Below, piece by piece: positions 1 to 9,431 of a DNA stretch of 64,000 nt. The stretch is from the NCBI RefSeq assembly GCF_000515115.1, contig NZ_AZXF01000015.1:1-64000 (forward strand), given 5' to 3'. Below the pieces are notes generated by a model that ran no database searches, had not been told where the DNA came from, and saw only the letters and a program-made list of their open reading frames with translations. How positions within the stretch are numbered: position 1 is the first letter of the stretch; each line of letters starts with the position of its first letter. The DNA is from Nocardiopsis sp. CNT312 (GTDB lineage: Bacteria > Actinomycetota > Actinomycetes > Streptosporangiales > Streptosporangiaceae). The position numbers and the translations under genes are program-made.

Positions 1-1
1 G

Positions 2-1906
2 GTCAACGATACGGCGGTGGTGGTGTCCGGTGGTGTGCTGGGTGGGTCGCCGGGGGGTGCGGGGCGGTGGTCGGGCCGGGTGGCGCTGGTGGATGCCGGT
101 TCGGGTGAGTGCTGGGACTACGCGGGGTTCCGTGGGCGGGTGAACCGTCTGGCGCGGCTGCTGGTGGGGCGTGGTGTGGGTCCGGGGGACGTGGTGGCGG
201 TGGCGCTGCCGCGTTCGCCGGACCTGGTGGTGGCGCTGCACGCGGTGGTGGTGGCGGGTGCGGCGTATCTGCCGCTGGATGTGGAGTACCCGGCCGAGCG
301 TCTGGGCTTCGTCCTGTCCGACTCCCGGGCGCGATTGGTGGTCACCGACGGAGCTTCGGCGGCGGACCTGCCCGGGGACACCGGCGAGGTCCTGGTATTG
401 GACGATCCTTTGGTCGTGGAGGAGCTGTCGGGGCTGCCTGGTGGTGAGGTGTCGGATGCCGAGCGGGTGCGGCCGCTGCACGGCGCGGATCTGGCCTATG
501 TCATCTACACGTCGGGTTCGACGGGCCGTCCCAAGGGTGTGGGTGTCTCGCACGGCGCGATCGTCAACCGGCTGGAGTGGATGCAGGGGCGGTTCCCCCT
601 CGGTTCCGAGGACCGGGTGCTGTTGAAGACGCCGTCGGCGTTCGACGTGTCGGTGTGGGAGTTGTTCTGGCCGCTGCGGGTGGGCGCTTCGCTGGTGGTG
701 GCCTCTGCGGCAGGGCACCGCGATCCGGCCTATGTGGCGCGGACCGTCGCCGAGCACGGTGTGACGGTGTGCCACTTCGTGCCCTCGATGCTGCGCGTGT
801 TCACGGAGGAGCCCTCGGCGGCCCGGTGCACCGGTCTGCGGTGGGTCTTCTCCTCCGGTGAGGCGCTGGGCTCGGACACGGCCGAGCGGTTCGCGCGGAT
901 CCTGCCCGGCACGGGGCTGTTCAACCTGTACGGGCCCACCGAGGCCGCGGTGGACGTGACGTGGTTCGACGCGGCCCGGGACGAGGGCGGCGGCTCGGTG
1001 CCGATCGGGGTGCCGGTGTGGAACACCCGGGTGTACGTGCTCGACGCGTTCCTGCGGCCGGTGCCCGAGGGCGTGTCCGGTGAGCTGTACCTGGCCGGGG
1101 GCCAGTTGGCGCGGGGGTATGAGCACCGGCCCGTGCTGACCGCTGGCTGCTTCGTCGCCGACCCTTTCGGTCCGTCCGGTTCGCGCATGTACCGCACCGG
1201 TGACGTGGTGCGTTTGCGCGGGGGTGTGCTGGAGTTCGTGGGGCGTGCCGACTTCCAGGTGAAGCTGCGGGGGCTGCGTATCGAACTGGGCGAGGTGGAG
1301 GCGGCTCTGGCCGGTGCCGGGGGTGTGGCCGACGCGGTCGCCGTGGTCGCCGACGGCAGCGCGGGCGAACCGGTCCTGGCCGGGTACGTGCGCTGGGAGG
1401 CGGGTGCGGACCGCTCGCACGAGCGGGTGCGCGGGGAGGCCGGGCGCACCCTGCCGGGGTACATGGTCCCGGCGGTGCTCGTCGACGTGGAGGCGTGGCC
1501 GTTGTCGCCGAACGGCAAGCTCGACCGCTCCGCGCTCCCCGCCGTGGAGTTCGGTGCGGAGGCCGGGCGGGGGAGCGTCCCCGTGACCGGGGTCGAGCGC
1601 GCGGTGTGCGCGGTGTTCGAGGAGGTCCTGGGGCTGTCCGGCGTGGGCACGGGCGACGATTTCTTCCGCCTGGGCGGAGACAGCATCAGCGCCCTGCGCC
1701 TGGTCTCCGGACTGGCCGAAGCGGGCGTCACCGTGGACGTCCACGACGTCTTCACCCGCCCCACCCCCGCCGCGCTCGCCGCACTGGCCGGCCAGACCCC
1801 GCAGCGGAAGGCCGACCCCGCGCCACAGGCGAGCACCGAGCCGCTGGTCGACCTCGGAGCCGACCAGATGGCGCTCCTGGAACGACTGGGCCTGGACCCC
1901 GAGTAG
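2..1906 (+). CDS. NRPS, 3' part: serine-specific adenylation domain plus carrier domain
   Basis: The reading frame is open to the left edge and begins VNDTA, the usual junction between a condensation and an adenylation domain, so this is the 3' end of a larger NRPS. Visible A-domain cores are [14 protein letters not shown] (about residue 165), NLYGPTE (about 308), YRTGD, and NGKLDR (about 503). The carrier-domain motif [12 protein letters not shown] (about 560) supplies the phosphopantetheine serine. Aligning to GrsA by eye, the specificity code reads DVWHFSLVDK, identical to the EntF serine code, so L-serine is the predicted substrate. There is no epimerase or thioesterase. The protein ends in a short hydrophilic tail ([16 protein letters not shown]) that could dock to the next NRPS. 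The next gene starts 68 nt downstream in the same direction, consistent with an assembly line in gene order. Confidence 0.93.
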   Translation, partial: VNDTAVVVSGGVLGGSPGGAGRWSGRVALVDAGSGECWDYAGFRGRVNRLARLLVGRGVGPGDVVAVALPRSPDLVVALHAVVVAGAAYLPLDVEYPAERLGFVLSDSRARLVVTDGASAADLPGDTGEVLVLDDPLVVEELSGLPGGEVSDAERVRPLHGADLAYVIYTSGSTGRPKGVGVSHGAIVNRLEWMQGRFPLGSEDRVLLKTPSAFDVSVWELFWPLRVGASLVVASAAGHRDPAYVARTVAEHGVTVCHFVPSMLRVFTEEPSAARCTGLRWVFSSGEALGSDTAERFARILPGTGLFNLYGPTEAAVDVTWFDAARDEGGGSVPIGVPVWNTRVYVLDAFLRPVPEGVSGELYLAGGQLARGYEHRPVLTAGCFVADPFGPSGSRMYRTGDVVRLRGGVLEFVGRADFQVKLRGLRIELGEVEAALAGAGGVADAVAVVADGSAGEPVLAGYVRWEAGADRSHERVRGEAGRTLPGYMVPAVLVDVEAWPLSPNGKLDRSALPAVEFGAEAGRGSVPVTGVERAVCAVFEEVLGLSGVGTGDDFFRLGGDSISALRLVSGLAEAGVTVDVHDVFTRPTPAALAALAGQTPQRKADPAPQASTEPLVDLGADQMALLERLGLDPE

Positions 1907-1974
1907 GCGCGCCCCGCGCCCGCCGGAGACCGCTCCCCAACACCACGATCCGCGACAAGCAGGAGCCGACCACC

Positions 1975-4900
1975 GTGACACAGACCCAAGCCCCGGCCCT
2001 CGAAGACGTCCTCCCCCTGGCCCCCCTCCAACAGGGGCTGCTCTTCCACGCCTTGGACGACGACCAGCACCTCGACGTCTACACCGTCCAGCACTTCTTC
2101 GAGTTCGACCGCCCCGTGGACGCCGCCGCGCTGCGCGCCAGCGCCGACGAGATGCTCCGCCGCCACCCCAACCTCCGGGCCGGGTTCGCCCACGAGGGCA
2201 TGGAGCAGCCCGTCCAGTTCATCCGGGGCGCCATGCCCGCCAACTGGCGCGAGGTGGACCTGGGCCACCTGCCGCCGCAGGAGCGCGAACGCGAACTCAC
2301 CCGCATCCGCAAGGAGGAGCGCGAGCGCCGCTTCGACCTCACCCGGCCCCCGCTCATCCGCAACGTGCTCGTACGGTGCGGCGAGGGGCGCACCGCCTTG
2401 GTGGAGACCCACCACCACATCCTCATGGACGGCTGGTCGGGCACCCTCTACATCGTCGAACTGCTCGAACTGTACCGGCGCGGCGGCGATCCCTCGGCCC
2501 TGCCCGCGCCCCGCCCCTACCGCGACTACCTCGTCTGGCTCTCCCGCCAGGACGCCGACAGGGCGGCCCAGGCGTGGAAGCGGGCCCTGTCGGGCCTGGA
2601 GTCGCCCACCCTGGTCACCCGGCCCGACCCCAAGCGCCGACCGGTCATGCCCCGCTCCCACGAGGCCGAGATCGACCCGGAGACCGCCCGGGCGCTGACC
2701 GCGCTCGCCCGAGAGCACGGCGTGACCCCGAACTCACTGCTCTACACGGCCTGGGCGCTCACCCTGCGCGCCCACACCGGGCGCGATGACATCGTCTTCG
2801 GCAGCACCGTCTCGGGACGCCCCCCGGAGATCCCCGACGTCTCCTCCATCATCGGCCTGTTCTTCAACACCATCCCCGTCCGGGTGGACGTGCGCCCCGC
2901 CGAACGCCTCATCGACCTGTTCACCCGCGTCCACCGCGAACAGGCCGAACTGCTGCCCTACCACCACGTCAACCTCGCCGACATCCAGCGCCACGCCGGG
3001 CTGGGCGGCCTCTTCGACACCCTCTACGTGCTGCGCAACACCCCCAAGGACACCGGCCGGGCCGAGGAACTGCGCGACGCCGCGGGCCTGGAGCGGGTGT
3101 CGGCGGCCGACGCCACCCACTACCCCCTCACCTTCGTCGTCGAACCCGGCGAGGGCTTCTCCCTCTCCCTCGCCTACCGCCCCGACCTGTTCGACGATGA
3201 CACCGCACGCGGCCTGTTCGACCGGGCGCTCACGGCGATCCGAGCCCTGGTGGCCGACCCCGGCCGACGCGTGGCCGGCCTGGACCTGCTGACCGGGGCC
3301 GAGCGCGCCGCGGTCCTGGCCGCGCCGGACGACAACGAGCGCCCGCTGCCCGAGACCACCATCACCCGCCTGCTGGAGGACGCGGCGCGGCGGTTCCCCG
3401 ACCGCACCGCCCTGGTCTTCCAGGGCCGCCGCACGTCCTTCGCCGAACTCAACGCCCGCGCCAACCGCATCGCCCGCCTGCTCATCGCGCGCAAGGCCGG
3501 GCCCGACACCGGCGTCGTCCTGGGCCTGCCCCGGACCGCCGACGCGGTCGCGGCCCTGTTCGGCATCCTCAAGGCGGGCGCCGCCTACATCCCCCTGGAC
3601 CTGGCCCACCCCCGGGACCGGCTCGCCGACATGATCACCGACGCCGACCCCGTGGCCGTCCTGGTCTCGCGCGGGTCCGCCGACCGGGTCCCGGCACCGG
3701 AGGGGACCGGCCTCCTGGTGCTCGACTCCGACGGGACCGCCGCCGAACTCGACGCCCTGCCCTCCGGCGACCTCGACGACAGCGAACGGTCAGGCCCCCT
3801 CACCCCCGACCACCTCGCCTACACCATCTACACTTCCGGCTCCACCGGCCGCCCCAAGGGCGTGGCCGTGCCCCTGCGCGGCCTCACCAACATGCTCATC
3901 AACCACCAGGAACGCATCTTCGACCCCGTGGTGCGGGCCCAGGGCGGGCGCACCATGCGCATCGCCCACACCGTCTCCTTCGCCTTCGACATGTCCTGGG
4001 AGGAACTCCTCTGGCTGGTCGAGGGGCACGAGGTCCACCTCCTCGACGAGGACCTGCGCCGCGACTCCGACGCGCTCACCGACTACTGCGCGCGCCACCG
4101 CATCGACGTCATCAACGTGACCCCCTCCTACTGCGGGCAGCTCATCGAGGACGGGCTGCTGGCCGAGGACGGCCGCCACCGCCCCTGCCTGGTCCTGCTC
4201 GGCGGCGAGGCCGTCTCCGACACCGTGTGGCGCCGCCTCGCCGAGGCCCCCGGCGTGCTCGGCTACAACCTCTACGGCCCCACCGAGTACACGATCAACA
4301 CCCTGGGCGGCGGCACCGGGGACAGCGACGCGCCCACCGTCGGCGCGCCCATCCACAATACCCGCGTCCACATCCTCGACTCGGGCCTGTCCCCGGTCCC
4401 GCCGGGCGTCCCCGGCGAGCTCTACGTCTCCGGCGCGGGCCTGGCCCGCGGCTACACCGGCCGCCCCGGCACCACCGCCGACCGGTTCGTCGCCGACCCC
4501 TTCGGCCCGCCCGGCTCGCGCATGTACCGCACCGGCGACCTGGTGCGCCGGGGCGCGGACGGCCTCATCGACTTCCTCGGCCGCACCGACGACCAGATCA
4601 AGATCCGCGGCCACCGCGTCGAACCGGGCGAGATCACCGCCGTCCTGGAATCCCACCCCGACGTCGCCCAGGCGGCGGTCACGGTCCGCGAGGACGCCCC
4701 CGGCGTGCGCAGGCTCGTGGGCTACCTGGTGCCCCGAGGGCAGGAGACGGACCACGCCGAGATCCTGGGCGCCCTGTCCGCGCGCCTGCCCGAACCCATG
4801 GTCCCCAGCGCGCTGGTGAGCGTTGACCGCCTGCCGCTCACCGTCAACGGCAAGCTCGACCGGGCCGCGCTGCCCGAGCCCGAGTGGTCCGCCGGCGGCG

Positions 4901-5946
4901 GGCGCGCACCCGCCAACGAGACCGAGCGCCGCCTGTGCGCGATCTTCGCCGACCTGCTCGGCCTGCCCTCGGTTGGCGTCGACGACGACTTCTTCGCCCT
5001 GGGCGGACACTCGCTGCTGGCCATGCGCCTGGTGGCCCGGGTCAGGAAGGAACTGGGCGCGCGCCTGCGCGTGGGCGAGGTCCTCACCACGGCCACCCCC
5101 GCCAGGATCGCCGCGCGCGTGCTGGGCAAGGAGGAGGGCGGTGACCCGCTGGCCACCGTGCTTCCCCTGCGCACGGGCGGCGACGTCCCACCCCTGTTCT
5201 GCCTGCACCCCGCGGCCGGGTTCAGCTGGTCCTTCGCCGGGCTCCTGCCCTACCTGCCGACGGACCGCCCCGTCTACGGCGTGCAGTCGCCCGGCCTGCG
5301 CGGCCGCTCCGGTGTCGCCGAGGACCTCGACGGCCTGGCACGCCACTACATCGAGCGGATCCGCGCGGTCCAGCCCCGCGGCCCCTACCACCTGCTCGGC
5401 TGGTCCTTCGGCGGCCAGGCGGCGCACGCCGCCGCCACGCTCCTCCAGGAAGCGGGCGAGGAGGTCGCCTTCCTCGGCATCATGGACACCTACCCCCTCG
5501 ACGGGCGGCGGCGCTCGGCGGAGGCCGACGCCGACCCCGCCGCGATGGAGCAGGAGGCCCTGCACTTCCTGCTCTCCAGCTCCCTCACCGAGATCCCCCA
5601 GGGGCTGCGTCCCCCCTACGCGCGCGCCGAGGTCACCGAGTTCATCCGGGAGGGCGGCGGGATCTGGGCGGACCTGGAGGAGTCCGCGCTCAACGCCGTC
5701 GTGGACACCTACCGAGAGAACGCCGCCCTGATGACGCGCGCCACCTACCGCGTCTTCGACGGCGACCTCCTGTTCTTCACCGCCGAGGGGACGCCGCGCA
5801 CGGGGGTCGACCACCGCGCGTGGGAGCCCTACACCAGCGGCTCCGTCACACGTGAGCGCGTCAACGCCACCCACGAGGCACTGACCGGACCGTCCGCACT
5901 GTCGGTGGTCGGCCCCGTCCTCGCCCGCTGGCTGGGGGAGCGGTGA
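1975..5946 (+). CDS. Terminal NRPS (C-A-T-TE), predicted N5-hydroxyornithine module
   Basis: This encodes 1323 residues from a GTG start preceded by AGGAG; the frame is open further upstream but those residues overlap the previous gene and look non-coding. Domains in order: condensation (LPLAPLQQGLLFH near residue 14, active-site HHILMDGW near 145), adenylation ([14 protein letters not shown] near 616, NLYGPTE near 765), carrier (DDFFALGGHSLL near 1004), and C-terminal thioesterase (GWSFGG near 1141). The A-domain code reads DMENLGLINK by hand alignment, the code known for N5-hydroxyornithine or its formyl derivative in hydroxamate siderophores such as coelichelin. The thioesterase makes this the last module, releasing or cyclising the chain. 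With the upstream serine module the product should end Ser-hydroxyornithine. Confidence 0.95.
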   Translation: MTQTQAPALEDVLPLAPLQQGLLFHALDDDQHLDVYTVQHFFEFDRPVDAAALRASADEMLRRHPNLRAGFAHEGMEQPVQFIRGAMPANWREVDLGHLPPQERERELTRIRKEERERRFDLTRPPLIRNVLVRCGEGRTALVETHHHILMDGWSGTLYIVELLELYRRGGDPSALPAPRPYRDYLVWLSRQDADRAAQAWKRALSGLESPTLVTRPDPKRRPVMPRSHEAEIDPETARALTALAREHGVTPNSLLYTAWALTLRAHTGRDDIVFGSTVSGRPPEIPDVSSIIGLFFNTIPVRVDVRPAERLIDLFTRVHREQAELLPYHHVNLADIQRHAGLGGLFDTLYVLRNTPKDTGRAEELRDAAGLERVSAADATHYPLTFVVEPGEGFSLSLAYRPDLFDDDTARGLFDRALTAIRALVADPGRRVAGLDLLTGAERAAVLAAPDDNERPLPETTITRLLEDAARRFPDRTALVFQGRRTSFAELNARANRIARLLIARKAGPDTGVVLGLPRTADAVAALFGILKAGAAYIPLDLAHPRDRLADMITDADPVAVLVSRGSADRVPAPEGTGLLVLDSDGTAAELDALPSGDLDDSERSGPLTPDHLAYTIYTSGSTGRPKGVAVPLRGLTNMLINHQERIFDPVVRAQGGRTMRIAHTVSFAFDMSWEELLWLVEGHEVHLLDEDLRRDSDALTDYCARHRIDVINVTPSYCGQLIEDGLLAEDGRHRPCLVLLGGEAVSDTVWRRLAEAPGVLGYNLYGPTEYTINTLGGGTGDSDAPTVGAPIHNTRVHILDSGLSPVPPGVPGELYVSGAGLARGYTGRPGTTADRFVADPFGPPGSRMYRTGDLVRRGADGLIDFLGRTDDQIKIRGHRVEPGEITAVLESHPDVAQAAVTVREDAPGVRRLVGYLVPRGQETDHAEILGALSARLPEPMVPSALVSVDRLPLTVNGKLDRAALPEPEWSAGGGRAPANETERRLCAIFADLLGLPSVGVDDDFFALGGHSLLAMRLVARVRKELGARLRVGEVLTTATPARIAARVLGKEEGGDPLATVLPLRTGGDVPPLFCLHPAAGFSWSFAGLLPYLPTDRPVYGVQSPGLRGRSGVAEDLDGLARHYIERIRAVQPRGPYHLLGWSFGGQAAHAAATLLQEAGEEVAFLGIMDTYPLDGRRRSAEADADPAAMEQEALHFLLSSSLTEIPQGLRPPYARAEVTEFIREGGGIWADLEESALNAVVDTYRENAALMTRATYRVFDGDLLFFTAEGTPRTGVDHRAWEPYTSGSVTRERVNATHEALTGPSALSVVGPVLARWLGER

Positions 5947-5961
5947 GGGGGTGCCGCGCCG

Positions 5962-6000
5962 GGTGCGGACCACCCCGGGGAGCACGGGGCGGTCCGCACC
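5962..6000 (+). terminator. Intercistronic hairpin after the terminal NRPS
   Basis: Two 16-nt arms (5962-5977 and 5985-6000) are complementary except for one pair and enclose a 7-nt loop. No T-run follows, so it may slow transcription or protect the NRPS mRNA end rather than stop transcription fully. The carrier-protein gene begins 60 nt later. Confidence 0.6.
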
Positions 6001-6059
6001 CGAACCCCTCTGACCGCCCCTGTACGCACCAGCCACCCAAGAGATCAGGAGAGCCGTAC

Positions 6060-6320
6060 ATGTCCCAGGACCACAACGCCGGATCAGCCCGCGAGGGCGA
6101 ACTCACCGCCGAACTCGTCCGGGAGCACGTCGCCACGACCCTCGGCGAGTCCCCCGAGAGCATCGGCGACACCGACAACCTGCTCGACCAGGGCATGGAC
6201 TCGATCCGCCTCATGAGCCTGGTCGAGATCTGGCGCGGGTACGGAGTCGAGACCGACTTCATCGCCCTCGCCGAGGACGCCACCCTCCAGGCGTGGCAGC
6301 GCCTGCTGACGGGCCGGTAG
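6060..6320 (+). CDS. Stand-alone aryl carrier protein
   Basis: An 86-residue carrier protein starting at ATG 6060 behind AGGAG (6047-6051). The motif DNLLDQGMDSIRLM (about residues 39-52) contains the phosphopantetheinylated serine. This LxDxGxDSIRxM form is typical of aryl carrier domains such as the C-terminal domain of EntB-type proteins, which hold 2,3-dihydroxybenzoate or salicylate for transfer to the first NRPS module. Its presence beside Ser and hydroxyornithine modules suggests a siderophore capped with an aryl acid. No isochorismatase domain is fused and no dihydroxybenzoate synthesis genes are visible in the window; they may lie to the left. Confidence 0.85.
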   Translation: MSQDHNAGSAREGELTAELVREHVATTLGESPESIGDTDNLLDQGMDSIRLMSLVEIWRGYGVETDFIALAEDATLQAWQRLLTGR

Positions 6321-6342
6321 ACCCGCCGGTCCCCGGCGGGTC
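6320..6342 (+). terminator. Hairpin directly after the carrier-protein stop
   Basis: A perfect 10-bp stem (GACCCGCCGG at 6320-6329 with CCGGCGGGTC at 6333-6342) and a 3-nt loop begins on the last base of the stop codon. No T-run follows; it may set relative mRNA levels within the siderophore operon. Confidence 0.55.
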
Positions 6343-6455
6343 CGACGACGGACTGCGCTGGCGGGAGCCCTCCCTCTGACGGCCCGGCGACCAGCCGTGC
6401 GCGGCGCCGCACCACGCACGGCCCCACCCCACACAGAACACGGAAAGAGGCACCC

Positions 6456-6665
6456 ATGGCCACCAACCCCTTCGACGACAGCGACGGCTCCTTCCTGGTG
6501 CTGGTCAACGACGAGGACCAGCACTCGCTCTGGCCGGAGTTCGCCCCCGTGCCCGAGGGATGGACGGTCGTGTACGGCCCCGACACGCGCGACCGGGCCG
6601 TGGACTACGTCGACACCCACTGGACCGACATGCGCCCGCGCAGCCTGCGCGAGGCCCTGTCCTGA
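6456..6665 (+). CDS. MbtH-family NRPS partner protein
   Basis: A 69-residue protein with the full MbtH signature: NPFDD at the N terminus, [13 protein letters not shown] in the middle, and [14 protein letters not shown] at the C terminus. MbtH proteins bind adenylation domains and are needed for their folding or activity. Placed between the carrier protein and the exporter in the same direction, it most likely serves the two NRPSs upstream. The ATG follows a GAAAGAGG ribosome-binding site. Confidence 0.97.
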   Translation: MATNPFDDSDGSFLVLVNDEDQHSLWPEFAPVPEGWTVVYGPDTRDRAVDYVDTHWTDMRPRSLREALS

Positions 6666-6766
6666 CACTGGTACGGCCCTGAGAACATGGCCGCACCGTA
6701 CGTCCGCCACAGCGGTGGAGGGCGCCCCGCCCTCCACCGCCCGCGTCTACCCCCTTCGAGGAACCC

Positions 6767-8029
6767 GTGAAACTGTCCAGGATGGTGATCGACACCAGTC
6801 CGCTCTGCCTGAGCCGAGAGTTCAGGATCGTGTTCACCGCCCGCCTCATCTCCATCTTCGGTCTCGGGTTCACCACCGTCGCGCTCCCGCTCCAGGTCTA
6901 CGGCCTGACGGGGTCGACCCTCCTGGTCGCCGCCGTGCAGGCCACCATCTCGATGAGCACCCTGCTGGGCACCCTCGTCGGAGGGATCCTCGCCGACCGC
7001 GGCGACCGGCGCCGCCTCATCGTGCTCGGCCGGTCCTCCGCCGTCCTCGGTTTCGGCGTGCTGGCGCTCAACACCGTGCTCCCCGAACAGCCCCTGCTGT
7101 GGGTGATCTTTATCGTGGCCGCCTTCAACGGCGGGTTCGGCTCGCTGAGCGCCGTCGCCCTCCAGGCGGCGGCACCCGGGTTCGTGCCCCGGGACCGGCT
7201 CCCCGCCGCCGGGGCCCTGCTCGCCCTCAACGGCCGCCTGGGATCGGCGTTCGCCCCCGCACTGGGCGGCGCCCTCATCGCCCTGCTGGGCATGGGCGCC
7301 AACTACACCGTCACCTGCCTGCTGTCCCTGGTCACCGCGGTCCTGGTGTGGCGGCTGCCCCCGCTCAACCCGCCCGCGGCCGCCACCGGAGACACAGTCC
7401 TCGCCGACCTGTGGGAGGGGGCGCTCTTCGCCGTCCGCCACAGGGTGGTCGGCCCCCTGCTCCTGCTCGGCGCGGTCCAGATGCTCTTCGCCGCGCCGAT
7501 CGTCCTCATCCCCGCGTTCAACGACCAGGTCCTGGGCGGCGACGCCTCCGTGGCCGGACTGCTCTACACCGCCCCCGCCGTCGGCGCCCTCATCGGCTCC
7601 CTGACCAGTGGATGGACCTCCCGTGTGAACCGGATCGGGCCGCCCGTCCTGCTCGCCGTGGCCCTGTGCGGCGCGGCCTCCGCCGCCCTGGGGCTGGCTG
7701 CCTGGATCCCGGTGGCCCTCGCCGTCTTCGTCGTCCTGGGCTTCGGCGAGGTCATGGAGGAGATCCTGCGCTACAGCCTGTTGCAGTCGCACACCCCCGA
7801 TCGGCTGCGCGGCCGCGTCAACGCCGTCTGGACCACCCAGCACACCCTGGGCAACTCCGCTGGCGCCCTCACCCTCGGCGGCGTGCTCGCTCCGCTCGTC
7901 GGCATCACCGGTGCGCTGTTCGTCGGCGGCGGCCTCACCGCGGCCTGCGTCGGAGTGCTCGCCCTGTGCGCCCCCGGACTGCGCACGTCCCGCCTGCGGA
8001 CCGAGGAGCCCATCGCACCGGCGTCCTGA
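6767..8029 (+). CDS. MFS transporter, probable siderophore exporter
   Basis: A 420-residue integral membrane protein from GTG 6767, with GAGGA at 6758-6762. It has about twelve hydrophobic segments and the MFS loop GGILADRGDRRRL near residue 65, with the matching motif LRGRVNAVWTTQ in the second half. Its size and pattern are like EntS-type exporters that move enterobactin-like siderophores out of the cell. As the last gene after NRPS, carrier protein and MbtH, export of the finished siderophore is the likely role. Resistance to another compound cannot be excluded from sequence. Confidence 0.88.
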   Translation: MKLSRMVIDTSPLCLSREFRIVFTARLISIFGLGFTTVALPLQVYGLTGSTLLVAAVQATISMSTLLGTLVGGILADRGDRRRLIVLGRSSAVLGFGVLALNTVLPEQPLLWVIFIVAAFNGGFGSLSAVALQAAAPGFVPRDRLPAAGALLALNGRLGSAFAPALGGALIALLGMGANYTVTCLLSLVTAVLVWRLPPLNPPAAATGDTVLADLWEGALFAVRHRVVGPLLLLGAVQMLFAAPIVLIPAFNDQVLGGDASVAGLLYTAPAVGALIGSLTSGWTSRVNRIGPPVLLAVALCGAASAALGLAAWIPVALAVFVVLGFGEVMEEILRYSLLQSHTPDRLRGRVNAVWTTQHTLGNSAGALTLGGVLAPLVGITGALFVGGGLTAACVGVLALCAPGLRTSRLRTEEPIAPAS

Positions 8030-8045
8030 GGTGTGAGCGCACCTC
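8028..8045. terminator. Short hairpin between convergent MFS and pstS genes
   Basis: GAGGTG (8028-8033) and CACCTC (8040-8045) pair around a 6-nt loop at the MFS stop codon. The stem is short and lacks a T-run; a weak candidate shared terminator. Confidence 0.35.
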
Positions 8046-8109
8046 GTCCGCATCGAGGGGACCTGGGCCGACACAGGTGCGGGAGCGCCCAGGCGCCCCC
8101 GTGCCGCCC

Positions 8110-9243
8110 TCAGTCCTCCTGGACGGTGATCGAGTCGATCGAGGCGAGCAACTGCTCGCGCAGCCGGTCGTTCACCGGTGCCGACCCGGTCTCCTCCGAG
8201 GCGTTGTCCTGCCCCTCCGGGCTGACGATGTAGCGCAGGAACGCCTGGACCTTCGCGGCCGTGTCGGCGTCGGGGTAGACCGAGCACACCACCTCGTAGC
8301 TCACCAGCACCATCGGGTAGGCGCCGGGCTCGGTCGTGCCGTAGTCCAGGTCCAGGGCCAGGTCGTGCTCACCGGTGCTGGTGTCGCTGAGGGGGGACCC
8401 CGCGACCACCTGGGCGGCGGCCTCTGGGGAGATCTCCACGAACTCGCCGCCCACACCGAGGTTCACTACCGACATGCCGTGCATGTGCGACATCTCCACA
8501 TAGCCGATCGCACCCTCGGTGCGCTTGACGGTGTCGGCGATACCGCTGTTGCCCTGCGCCGACTCGCGCGGCCTGATCGGCCACTGCCCGTCGGGCTCGT
8601 GCGGCCACGCCTGAGGAGCCGCAGCCGACAGGTAGCGGGTGAAGTTCTCCGTGGTCCCGGAGTCGTCGGACCGGTTGACCGGCGTGATCTCCAGGTCCGG
8701 AAGGTCCACACCCGGGTTGGCCTCGGCGATCTCCGGGGCGTCCCAGCGCGTGACGTCCCGGTTGAAGATCCGCGCCAGGGTGTCCGGCGCCAGATTCAGC
8801 GAGTCGACGCCCTCCAACGTGAACACCGCAGCGATCGCCACCACGTAGGCGGGCAGGTTCAGCGTGTCCGAACCCGCGCAGCGCTCCCGTGCCTCGGCGT
8901 TCTCCTCCGGGCCCATCGCCGCGTCCGTGCCGGCGAAGTCCACGGCGTCGTCGATGAACTGGCTGCGCCCGCCGCCGGACCCGATCGAGTCGTAGTACAC
9001 TCGCGCGCCCTCACACGCCGACTGGTATCCCGCGATCCACGTGATCATCGCGTTCTCCTGGGCACTCGACCCCGCCCCCGACAGGCTCCCGGTGAAACAC
9101 TCCAGGCTGTCGGGGACCGCCAGGCCGGGACCCCCGGGCACGGCCTCGTCACTGCCGCAGGCGGTCGCCGACAGCAGCAGACCCGCCAGGGCGGCCGACG
9201 CCGCACCCCGGGCACCGGAGGAACGGGCGCGTTGCTTGGACAC
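8110..9243 (-). CDS. pstS: Phosphate ABC transporter substrate-binding lipoprotein PstS
   Basis: A 377-residue lipoprotein. The chosen GTG at 9243 follows a purine-rich GAGAGAAG and gives a signal peptide with lipobox LLSATAC (cysteine near residue 27). A second in-frame GTG lies two codons upstream. The mature protein has PstS features: GSLSGAGSSAQENAM (phosphate-binding loop), SIGSGGGRSQF, and FAGTDAAM. It binds inorganic phosphate at the outer membrane face for the PstCAB importer. No pstC, pstA or pstB genes follow; the downstream neighbour is convergent, so this copy is separate from a standard pst operon or the rest lies elsewhere. No clear PHO box was seen upstream. Confidence 0.9.
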   Translation of the reverse strand: MSKQRARSSGARGAASAALAGLLLSATACGSDEAVPGGPGLAVPDSLECFTGSLSGAGSSAQENAMITWIAGYQSACEGARVYYDSIGSGGGRSQFIDDAVDFAGTDAAMGPEENAEARERCAGSDTLNLPAYVVAIAAVFTLEGVDSLNLAPDTLARIFNRDVTRWDAPEIAEANPGVDLPDLEITPVNRSDDSGTTENFTRYLSAAAPQAWPHEPDGQWPIRPRESAQGNSGIADTVKRTEGAIGYVEMSHMHGMSVVNLGVGGEFVEISPEAAAQVVAGSPLSDTSTGEHDLALDLDYGTTEPGAYPMVLVSYEVVCSVYPDADTAAKVQAFLRYIVSPEGQDNASEETGSAPVNDRLREQLLASIDSITVQED

Positions 9244-9431
9244 GGGCACGACTTCTCTCACCTCTTCGTCGGTTCCGGCACTCGCGCACACGTCGTGGCT
9301 GGTGGTGCGCGGCCCCCAAGGATTTAACCATTGCGTCACCGAGCGGCCGAACACACCCCGGCGCGGAGCGGGCACCACTCGCAGCCGCGGCCGTGCATGA
9401 CTCGCGCACGGCGCGGGCACAGTCAAGCGTG

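Noticed and set aside
2360..2375. An 11-nt match (AACGTGCTCGT) between spacer 1 of mini-array A and the NRPS gene
   Set aside because: The flanking bases do not give an AA PAM, the site is inside a coding region, and 11-nt matches are likely by chance in GC-rich DNA.
730..2718. A 662-residue minus-strand open frame over the NRPS genes
   Set aside because: It covers two genes with clear NRPS motifs and shows no domain of its own.
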